A DNA stretch of 64,000 nt, taken from assembly GCA_000384935.1 (NCBI GenBank), contig ARRA01000001.1:1-64000 (forward strand), written 5' to 3'. Both the position numbers and the translations under genes were made by a program. Source of the stretch: a gamma proteobacterium SCGC AAA076-P13 (GTDB lineage Bacteria; Pseudomonadota; Gammaproteobacteria; Magnimaribacterales; D2472). Below the pieces are notes generated by a model. It made no database searches, had not been told where the DNA came from, and saw only the letters and a list, made by a program, of their open reading frames with translations. Shown here in pieces: positions 9,225-16,414 of this stretch (positions are counted from its first letter, which is position 1; the number at the start of each line of letters is the position of its first letter).

Positions 9225-9346
9225 ATGCTAGTTCCTAGTCCCAGTTTAGTATAATTTATTGCCTCGCACTGATTAGTTGTTGAATCAACTTCAGCAGCAA
9301 TCAAGGTGGATATAAATATTATGCATGTGATGTAAAATTTTTTCAT
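9221..9346 (-). CDS. 41-residue peptide with signal sequence
   Basis: This short frame begins at the ATG at 9346 with a good AAAGGA ribosome site about eight bases upstream. It encodes a lysine-plus-hydrophobic leader (MKKFYITCIIFISTLIAA) that looks like a Sec signal peptide, followed by about 23 polar residues with one cysteine. Its TGA overlaps the ATG of the next gene in the ATGA style. The mature peptide may have a role of its own, or the frame may serve mainly to couple translation to the downstream gene. No homologue is recognised. Confidence 0.6.
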   Translation of the reverse strand: MKKFYITCIIFISTLIAAEVDSTTNQCEAINYTKLGLGTSI

Positions 9347-9382
9347 TTTTTTTCCTTTAGTTTATATAGCTTAGCATTTTGG

Positions 9383-10109
9383 TTAGATTTTATATTGATA
9401 CAATTCTTCATAATAATCCTGTGCCATATGTGCATAATTCATAATATTTTGGTTATAAGTCTTCTTAGTATTAGATAAAGGTTTAAATGAATCAGAAGAC
9501 ATCACCGATGTATACCAGTGTTTTGCCCATACCCCATCATATCTCTTTAAACCTGGAGTCCAACTTAGCATAGAGCTATCCCACTTTATTCTCAAAGATT
9601 CACAAAGCTTTTTTAATGTTTTTTTTTGGATCTTTTCTCAAGTCATTAGCATCAACAACGATTGGTTCTTTTTCAGAATTTTTTTTAATAAAATTATAAA
9701 GTTTTAACTGTTCTTTAAACCCAAAATCTTCAAACGTTGCAATTGGCCATTTATTAAGAAAGCTAGATATAACATCTTCTGGCTTTCTAATAAGGAAGCA
9801 ATTTTTAGATAGTAAAACCCAATCTAAATTGAAACTAGGTAAGAGATGATGAACCATATGTTTTTGATAGCAAATACCAGTACCTTCTTGGCTAATACAA
9901 TTTTTAACTACTAAATTGTAATTTTGCTCTTGTGAGTCAAGGACTTCTTTAAGCATTGGATGTTGTTTGTTTGTTGTCTTTAAATATGCAGCATAGAATG
10001 GTTCATCATAAACCTCTAAAACATCCTTCCTATTTCCAAAGCTCCTCATCAAAGCGGTAGATAGATTCCGTGGTCCAGACCACATTGCAATATTAACCCT
10101 ATCAGTCAA
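9383..10109 (-). CDS. Sulfotransferase-like protein, broken by a frameshift in an A9 run
   Basis: The N-terminal 169 residues (9600-10109) begin with WSGPRNLSTALMRSFGNR, the phosphosulfate-binding loop of P-loop sulfotransferase-like proteins, and include a VLLSKNCFLIRKPEDVISS core segment. They run out of frame at a tract of nine A residues on the coding strand (9619-9627). Removing one A makes the frame read KKTLKKLCESLRIKWDSSML and continue without a break to the stop at 9383, giving about 241 residues, a plausible full length. The gene is therefore either frameshifted, mis-sequenced at a homopolymer, or rescued by slippage. It overlaps the upstream aminotransferase by eight bases. The acceptor substrate is unknown. 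Confidence 0.75.
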
Positions 10110-10995
10110 TTTGAGTTAACTCTTCATATAATTTAAGAAGCTTTTCAGTCATAGAATAATTATTTTTATTTTCGATTAACCTTCCATCAATAGACTTAAC
10201 AGAAACCAACGAGCCTAAAGTACCAGTTATAAATGCCTCATCTGCAGAATAAACATCAACTAGAGAAAAGTTTTTTTCATAAATACTAATTTGATTTAAT
10301 TTACATATTTCAATAATTTTTTTCCTGGTTATACCATTCATACAATAATCACCGGTACTCGTCCAAACCTCACTCCCTTTTACTATAAAGAAATTGCATG
10401 AGTTAGTAGTACTAACAAAACCTAATGGATCTAGCATTAATGCTTCATCAGCTCCTGCTTTTTCAGCCTGTATGCAAGCTAAAATACAATTCAATTTTGA
10501 ATGACTATTAAGCTTAGGGTCTTGTACCATTGGATTCCCTCTTATTTGAGAAACGGTAGCAAGAGTAATTGGTTCTCTTTTAATATTATCTTCTGAGTGC
10601 TCCATAATGATGACTATCGTAGGCCCATCAAGCGAGTAAGAAGGACGTTGAAAAGGTTTACTCTTTATACCTCGAGTTATCATTACTCGTGCATGCGCCC
10701 TATCAATCATTTTATTAATTTTTTGAGTATCAAAAAGAGCATTTTTTAACTGATCTTTTGTCAGGTTTATATCAAGGTCAATTGCTTTTGCGCCCTCGTA
10801 TAATCTATGGATATGCTCATCTAAAAAAAGCCACTTATTGTTATAAAGTCTAATACCCTCCCACACACCATCGCCCATCATAAAACCACTATCATAAACA
10901 GAAACTTTTGCTTCATCCCTGGACATCAATTTGCCATCAACATAAATCAGAATGTTTTTATTTTTTTCTATATGTGATTCGAGGTTATTTTTCAT
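10102..10995 (-). CDS. Class IV PLP aminotransferase (branched-chain aminotransferase-like)
   Basis: This 297-residue fold-type IV PLP enzyme belongs to the BCAT, D-amino-acid aminotransferase and aminodeoxychorismate lyase superfamily. It shows the N-terminal IYVDGKLMSRDEAKVSVYD, GDGVWEGIRLYNNKWLFLDEH, the PLP-lysine segment NSHSKLNCIL (Lys167), LGFVSTTNSCNFFIVK and the C-terminal phosphate-binding ITGTLGSLVSVKSIDG. Usual housekeeping IlvE is of similar length, but the pairing with a sulfotransferase-like gene makes a dedicated role equally possible. It lies 15 bases downstream of the YeiH-like gene. The amino donor and acceptor are not determined. Confidence 0.85.
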   Translation of the reverse strand: MKNNLESHIEKNKNILIYVDGKLMSRDEAKVSVYDSGFMMGDGVWEGIRLYNNKWLFLDEHIHRLYEGAKAIDLDINLTKDQLKNALFDTQKINKMIDRAHARVMITRGIKSKPFQRPSYSLDGPTIVIIMEHSEDNIKREPITLATVSQIRGNPMVQDPKLNSHSKLNCILACIQAEKAGADEALMLDPLGFVSTTNSCNFFIVKGSEVWTSTGDYCMNGITRKKIIEICKLNQISIYEKNFSLVDVYSADEAFITGTLGSLVSVKSIDGRLIENKNNYSMTEKLLKLYEELTQID

Positions 10996-11010
10996 AATTA
11001 CTATTTAAAT

Positions 11011-11919
11011 TTATATTAAATAAGATACTAATATATAAGATATTAAAATGGCAATCATCCATAAGCTAACAGCCAAAGTAATTAATTTTTTATCAAATAT
11101 TTTTATTGATTCCTTATCTATTGAAGTGCCAATACAAAAAAGGCCTGTGAACAAGCATATGTTACTAATAGCTTTAATAAGATTATCTACTGTATCCGTA
11201 AGTACTAAATAGTTACTTAAAATTAATGTACAAATAAAAATAGACACAAATATAGGTAATTTGAGCATAGTTTTTTTGTTATACGAGATGGAAAGTACAA
11301 CCATTAAAGGTATTAACCATAAAGTTCTTGTTAATTTTATAGTTGTTGCCATCTCAACTGAATCTTGTCCATATGTCATAGCAGCACCAACAACAGATGC
11401 GGTATCATGAATTGCCAATGCAGCCCAAGCTCCAAAAAAATCTTGTGACATATTTAAATATGTTGCCAATAGAGGAAAGGCTATTAACCCAAATGCATTT
11501 AATAAAAAAACCAACGATATTGATGCAATTATTATCTTAGGTTTGGCTTTCAATATAGGGGCGATTGCTGCAATTGCTGTTGCTCCACAAATTGCGGTGC
11601 CAGAAGCTATTAGAATAGTTTGATTTTTATCCACCTTTAGAAATCTTCCAAGCAATAAACCGAGTATAAAAATTAAAATTACAAATACAGATATTGATGG
11701 AAGAAATGTACGTGTTAGCTCATATGCATCATACAGAGGAATGGAAAATGCTAATAATATAATTCCTAATTGAATTAGTTTTGATCCTATTGATTTTGTA
11801 ATAAATTGTTCAGATAGATTGAAACTATAGGCAAAGACAACCCCAAGTAATAAAGAAATAAATGCAGAGCCTGTATATGCAGATATTATTATTAATAATA
11901 GACCTATTAAGTATGGCAT
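11011..11919 (-). CDS. YeiH/UPF0324 family membrane transporter
   Basis: This 302-residue polytopic membrane protein of about nine to ten helices belongs to the YeiH (UPF0324) family. Family members near sulfonate genes have been proposed to export sulfate or sulfonates. The conserved ASGTAICGATAIAAIAPIL (near residue 105) and AIHDTASVVGAAMTYG (near residue 168) are clear. It heads a minus-strand run with an aminotransferase and a sulfotransferase-like gene, which fits a sulfur-related role but does not prove it. It is divergent from oligopeptidase B with about 70 bases between. Confidence 0.85.
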   Translation of the reverse strand: MPYLIGLLLIIISAYTGSAFISLLLGVVFAYSFNLSEQFITKSIGSKLIQLGIILLAFSIPLYDAYELTRTFLPSISVFVILIFILGLLLGRFLKVDKNQTILIASGTAICGATAIAAIAPILKAKPKIIIASISLVFLLNAFGLIAFPLLATYLNMSQDFFGAWAALAIHDTASVVGAAMTYGQDSVEMATTIKLTRTLWLIPLMVVLSISYNKKTMLKLPIFVSIFICTLILSNYLVLTDTVDNLIKAISNICLFTGLFCIGTSIDKESIKIFDKKLITLAVSLWMIAILISYILVSYLI

Positions 11920-11988
11920 TAAAATTTTTACCTTATTAAAATGTAATAAATATTTATTTAACTAAAGAGATAATAACTTATAAAAACT

Positions 11989-14037
11989 ATGACCAACAAC
12001 CCACCAAAACCAAAAAAAATACCACATGTATTAGAACAGCATGGTGACGTAAGAACTGATAACTATTATTGGTTAAGAGATGACACCAGGTCAGATTCCC
12101 ATGTACTTGATTATCTTAAAGCTGAAAATGCTTATGCTGAAAGTTGGTTTAACAGTAAACACCCCTACTCAACTGAAATAACAAATGAGCTCATAGACCA
12201 AATACCTAACGAGGAATCTTCATATGGACAAATTAATTATGGATTTAAGTACTATCAAAAAATAAAGAAAAGTGAACAACTACCGAGATATTTTAGAAAA
12301 ACTGAAGGTAAAAATGAAGAAATGCTGATAGATGCAAATATTAAATTGATGCGTCAGGAATATTATTCTATTCAATCAATATCTCCTTCTCCAAATAATA
12401 AATATCTTGCATATAGTGAGGATAATAACGGCAGAAGAGAATTTACTATTAAAGTCCTTAATGCTGAAACTATGACTTTGCTCGATGATACGGTCGAGTC
12501 AACATCAGGTAAGCCTATTTGGAGTAAAAATAACGAGTATTTAATATATTCAAAAAAAGATGCGGTAACGCTGATATCAGATTCTGTATATGCTCACAAA
12601 GTTGGTTCATGCTCATCAGAAGATATCCTTTTATATAAAGAAACAAATCTTGAATTTAATATATTTTTATCTTTATCTAAATCTAAAGATTTTATATACA
12701 TAAATATTGATTCAACAAATTCTAACGAGATTAGATTAATAGATATAAAAACCCCACTATTAGAACCTAAACTTTTTATTAAAAGATCTGACGACCATCT
12801 GTATTATTTAGAACACCTTAATAGCGATAGTTTTTATGTTTTATCTAACCATGATGCGCCTAATTTTAAAGTATTATTTTCGAATAGTGAGTTAGATAGA
12901 GCAATTAATAAGATGGATGAAGTAGTGCCATCAAGTGAAACTATATTTATAAATAATTTATATTATCTTGATGGACACCTTGTATTAGGGATAAGAGAAA
13001 ATGGGTTACCTGAGATATCTATTCTAAATCTTCATACAAAAATATATTCGAAAGTTATTTTTAAAGATAATGCATATGATGTTTCATTAGCATTTAATAA
13101 TGAGCCTGATTCTAAGGTTTTTAACTATTCCTACTCAAGCCTTACATGTCCAGAAACAATATACAGTTACGATCTAAAAACCAATAAATCTAATATATTA
13201 TGGCAAAAGGAAATTGTTGGATTCAAGTCAAATAATTATATTGACCAAAGACTGTTTATTAAAAGCAGGGATAATACAAAGGTTCCTGTAGTAATTTTTT
13301 CTAATAAAAAAACTGATTTAAAAAATGCACCTATACTCTTTTATGGTTATGGCTCATACGGAATTAATGTTGATGCAACCTTTAGGTCTAGTCTGTTGCC
13401 TTTAGTTGATAGAGGTTTTATTTTTGCTATTGTCAATATTCGTGGTGGTGGTGAGATGGGCAAACATTGGTATGAACAAGGTAGAGTTTTAAATAAAATG
13501 AATACTTTTAATGATTTTAATGATGCTGTTAATGAAGTCATCCAAAAGAATATAGGCGATTCAAGCAAGGTTTTTGCAAGAGGAGGTAGTGCTGGTGGTT
13601 TGTTAATGGGTTCTATAATAAACCTTGAACCTGAATTATATAAAGGCATTCTTTCAGGTGTTCCATTCGTTGATGTTTTAACAACAATGTCAGATCCATC
13701 AATACCGCTTACAACATTTGAGTATGGAGAATGGGGCAATCCTGCCATCAAAAAAGAATATAACTACATAAGGCAATACTCACCATATGACAATATTGAT
13801 AAACATAACTACCCTTCTGTATTTGTTACATCTAGTCTTTATGATTCTCAAGTTCAATATTTTGAACCAGCTAAATATGTACCAAAATTGAGAGAATACA
13901 ACCAATCAACTAATACTATTATCATGAAAATGAATCTAATTGGTGGTCACGGAGGGTTAAGCGGCAGGTTGAATCAATTTACAGAAATAGCTGAAGAATA
14001 TAGTTTTATTCTTAATTTAGCAGATGAGGATACCTAA
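11989..14037 (+). CDS. ptrB: Oligopeptidase B (prolyl oligopeptidase family)
   Basis: This S9A serine peptidase cleaves short peptides after basic residues. The 682-residue protein has an N-terminal beta-propeller (about 70-400) and a C-terminal alpha/beta-hydrolase domain. The catalytic triad can be read as Ser534 in ARGGSAGGLLMG, Asp619 in SSLYDSQVQY and His654 in LIGGHGGLSGR. The DNYYWLRDDTR motif near residue 24 is typical of oligopeptidase B. No signal peptide is seen, so it is cytoplasmic. cysK follows 43 bases downstream on the same strand. Confidence 0.93.
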   Translation: MTNNPPKPKKIPHVLEQHGDVRTDNYYWLRDDTRSDSHVLDYLKAENAYAESWFNSKHPYSTEITNELIDQIPNEESSYGQINYGFKYYQKIKKSEQLPRYFRKTEGKNEEMLIDANIKLMRQEYYSIQSISPSPNNKYLAYSEDNNGRREFTIKVLNAETMTLLDDTVESTSGKPIWSKNNEYLIYSKKDAVTLISDSVYAHKVGSCSSEDILLYKETNLEFNIFLSLSKSKDFIYINIDSTNSNEIRLIDIKTPLLEPKLFIKRSDDHLYYLEHLNSDSFYVLSNHDAPNFKVLFSNSELDRAINKMDEVVPSSETIFINNLYYLDGHLVLGIRENGLPEISILNLHTKIYSKVIFKDNAYDVSLAFNNEPDSKVFNYSYSSLTCPETIYSYDLKTNKSNILWQKEIVGFKSNNYIDQRLFIKSRDNTKVPVVIFSNKKTDLKNAPILFYGYGSYGINVDATFRSSLLPLVDRGFIFAIVNIRGGGEMGKHWYEQGRVLNKMNTFNDFNDAVNEVIQKNIGDSSKVFARGGSAGGLLMGSIINLEPELYKGILSGVPFVDVLTTMSDPSIPLTTFEYGEWGNPAIKKEYNYIRQYSPYDNIDKHNYPSVFVTSSLYDSQVQYFEPAKYVPKLREYNQSTNTIIMKMNLIGGHGGLSGRLNQFTEIAEEYSFILNLADEDT

Positions 14038-14080
14038 AACTAAAGCTTATGATAAACTCAATTTTTTTTAACTATTTAAT

Positions 14081-15106
14081 ATGAAATTTAACAGCATCTT
14101 AGAAACAGTAGGCAATACGCCTAGTATTAGAATTAATAACTTAGCGCCTGAAGGAATTGATTTGTATGTGAAAGCAGAATTCTTTAACCCTGCCAGCTCT
14201 GTAAAAGATAGATTGGCTTTAAGCATTATCACTGAAGCTGAGGCTAATGGCACATTGAAACCAGGCCAAACCGTAGTTGAGGCAACTAGTGGAAATACAG
14301 GTATTGGGCTAGCATTTGTTTGCGCATCTAAGAATTATCCATGTGTAATAACAATGCCTGAAAGTGCTTCAATAGAAAGAAGAAAAATGATGCGATTCTT
14401 AGGAGCAAAAGTTCTGTTAACTCCAGCAGCTGAAGCTGGCTCTGGAGCATATAACAAAGCAAAAAAACTTGCTGATGAAAATGGTTGGTTTTATGCAAGA
14501 CAATTTGAAAATGAAGCTAACGCAAATATTCATGAAAAAACCACCGGAAATGAGATAGTTAATGATTTTAAAGATACTGGTTTAGATTATTGGGTATCTG
14601 GCTACGGTACTGGTGGAACATTCTCTGGAGTTGCAAGAACACTTAAAAAAGAAATGCCTCAAACTAAACTTGTAATGGCTGAACCTGATGTCGCGCCGCT
14701 TCTAATAAATGGTAATCCACAAGAGAGAACAGATGATGGGGCTCCTGCTCAATCTCATCCTGATTGGCAGCCGCATCCAATCCAAGGGTGGACAACTGAT
14801 TTTATTCCCCTTGTTCTTCAAGAATCTATTAATGAAGAGTTTATAGATGAGATAGTACCTGTTGCAGGAGCAGATGGTATTAAATGGTCTCAAAAATTAG
14901 CTGCACATGAAGGTATCCTTACTGGTATATCTGGTGGATCAACTTTTGCTGTTGCTATGGAAGTTGCTAACAGAGCACCAAAAGGCTCAAAGATACTTTG
15001 TATGTTAGCTGATACCGCGGAAAGATATTTATCTAGTCTTTTATTTGAAGATATTGAGGCTGAAATGAATGATGAGGAATTAAGTCTTTTAGATTCAACT
15101 TCTTAA
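14081..15106 (+). CDS. cysK: Cysteine synthase (O-acetylserine sulfhydrylase)
   Basis: The enzyme forms cysteine from O-acetylserine and sulfide using PLP. The PLP lysine is Lys42 in PASSVKDRLA, the phosphate-side motif TSGNTGIGLAF is near residue 70, the loop SGYGTGGTFSGVA is near 178 and GISGGST near 286. At 341 residues it is slightly longer than typical CysK (about 315-325), with an acidic C-terminal tail (DIEAEMNDEELS). It ends just before a strong bidirectional terminator. Whether it is CysK or another beta-family member with a different acceptor cannot be settled from sequence alone. Confidence 0.9.
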   Translation: MKFNSILETVGNTPSIRINNLAPEGIDLYVKAEFFNPASSVKDRLALSIITEAEANGTLKPGQTVVEATSGNTGIGLAFVCASKNYPCVITMPESASIERRKMMRFLGAKVLLTPAAEAGSGAYNKAKKLADENGWFYARQFENEANANIHEKTTGNEIVNDFKDTGLDYWVSGYGTGGTFSGVARTLKKEMPQTKLVMAEPDVAPLLINGNPQERTDDGAPAQSHPDWQPHPIQGWTTDFIPLVLQESINEEFIDEIVPVAGADGIKWSQKLAAHEGILTGISGGSTFAVAMEVANRAPKGSKILCMLADTAERYLSSLLFEDIEAEMNDEELSLLDSTS

Positions 15107-15110
15107 TAAA

Positions 15111-15131
15111 AAAGGGAGCTAAGCTCCCTTT
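15111..15131. terminator. Bidirectional terminator between cysK and the 227-residue protein
   Basis: The near-perfect palindrome AAAGGGAG/CTCCCTTT with a five-base loop is preceded by an A-run, so it can stop transcripts in both directions. It lies between convergent stops at 15106 and 15150. Confidence 0.85.
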
Positions 15132-15149
15132 AGTAATAATTTTACGATA

Positions 15150-15833
15150 CTAATTAGCTGTATATATTATTTCGCATTTTTCCATTGTGTCAGTAACAAC
15201 CTCGTCTACATATTTTAGAGATTCTCTCCAAATATCTCCCCATTTTGCACCTGCATAGTAATCATCTAGAGCAGCACCACTTTCTGAAGCAGTATTACTT
15301 ACTGCTCTTACGTGATACATCCCAGTCTCTTCTTTACCACCAGCTATTGGCGCAAAAACACCTATTCTCATATCATGACCTGCTTTATTCATTGCCATTT
15401 CTAATTCTGTTACCTTTTGAACATAAGCTCTTGGATTATTAAGTTTTAGTCTCCATAATCTTTCTGATCCTGGTTTAAGATCAAATTCCTTAATGGGTTT
15501 AAATGTAGCAGAATACATGACCTTTCTAAGTTTATTAAAGCTTGCAGATGCATTCATTGGGTCATATAAGTCAGAGGCAGCTAATGCCCTCTCAACAGAT
15601 GGAAATGCATTCCATACAAACATTTGGCCTTTATAATCATTTCCTGACCGAGTAACACAAACACCCGCCATATCAGCACCAATAGCTTCAAACGGCCCGG
15701 TATTATTTTTCATATAATCAACATAAGCATCTACATTTTTAGCTTTAACCATAAGAGTATTAAAGGCCCCTTCTGGCGCCGCGCTTATATTAAAAGTAAA
15801 AATTAATATAAAAAGTATTTTTAATTTATTCAT
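15150..15833 (-). CDS. Exported protein with two similar-looking halves, unknown function
   Basis: The 227-residue protein begins with a clear Sec signal peptide (about residues 1-18, cleaved after ISA). The mature part seems to contain two alpha/beta units, roughly residues 22-110 and 120-220. Each starts with a hydrophobic strand followed by a KxxxAYV helix, the pattern of a tandem dimeric alpha-beta-barrel (ferredoxin-like) protein. No catalytic residues are recognised. The leader carries the GGGAGAAA ribosome site shared with two other genes in the window. It is a single gene between terminators and is probably periplasmic. Confidence 0.7.
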   Translation of the reverse strand: MNKLKILFILIFTFNISAAPEGAFNTLMVKAKNVDAYVDYMKNNTGPFEAIGADMAGVCVTRSGNDYKGQMFVWNAFPSVERALAASDLYDPMNASASFNKLRKVMYSATFKPIKEFDLKPGSERLWRLKLNNPRAYVQKVTELEMAMNKAGHDMRIGVFAPIAGGKEETGMYHVRAVSNTASESGAALDDYYAGAKWGDIWRESLKYVDEVVTDTMEKCEIIYTAN

Positions 15834-15963
15834 AATTTCTCCCTATTATTAAATTAACAATCATTAAATATAAACGTTTATGTTTATATTTTACACACTG
15901 AAGTATATATTTTATGTATATATAAAATTTCTATAGTTACAAAAAGTTACATATAATCTAAAG

Positions 15964-16374
15964 ATGAAAAAAAATATTAATATATGGCAAAACTTTATAG
16001 ATCTTTCTGAAAGGTCTATTTTAATGATAATTGCAGTAGCTACTTTGTATGCAACTGGTATTGAAATCTTTAGATTAATTTCTGAACAAGTAGTTACTTT
16101 AAGTGACTTATTTCTTTTATTTATCTATGCAGAGGTGCTAGGTATGGTTGGTTCTTTTTATGCAAGTAATAGACTTCCAGTAACGCTACCAATAATTATT
16201 GCAATGACAGCATTAACTAGAATGATTATTCTTCAAAGCAAAGAACTTGATTCATTAAATATTATTTATGAGGCCTCAGGAATATTAATTTTGGCCGGAG
16301 CAGCTTACATAATGACTTTAAAAGATCAAATAAGCTTGGAAAAGCTAAAGATGAGAAAAGATATTGAAGAATAA
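15964..16374 (+). CDS. PsiE family (phosphate-starvation-inducible) membrane protein
   Basis: This 136-residue protein has four predicted membrane helices and matches the PsiE family: an amphipathic N-terminus, LSERSILMIIAVATLYATG near residue 17, a second helix LSDLFLLFIYAEVLGM, and RLPVTLPIIIAMTALTRMII before the last helix. PsiE is induced by phosphate starvation in E. coli, but its biochemical role is unknown. A PhoD-like phosphatase lies 8 kb away, not in the same unit. The gene is flanked by its own terminator at 16376. Confidence 0.82.
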   Translation: MKKNINIWQNFIDLSERSILMIIAVATLYATGIEIFRLISEQVVTLSDLFLLFIYAEVLGMVGSFYASNRLPVTLPIIIAMTALTRMIILQSKELDSLNIIYEASGILILAGAAYIMTLKDQISLEKLKMRKDIEE

Positions 16375-16375
16375 A

Positions 16376-16397
16376 AAAGGGAGCTAATGCTCCCTTT
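16376..16397. terminator. Bidirectional terminator between psiE-like gene and TonB receptor
   Basis: The nine-base-pair stem AAAGGGAGC/GCTCCCTTT with loop TAAT sits between convergent stops at 16374 and 16415, with an A-run on the left and T-run on the right. It is almost identical to the terminator at 15111. Confidence 0.88.
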
Positions 16398-16414
16398 GTC
16401 TATAAGATTTAATA

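Noticed and set aside
15111-16397. Two very similar palindromes (15111 and 16376) considered as a mobile or repeat element
   Set aside because: Each sits between convergent stops with A- and T-runs, so they are ordinary bidirectional terminators of similar sequence.
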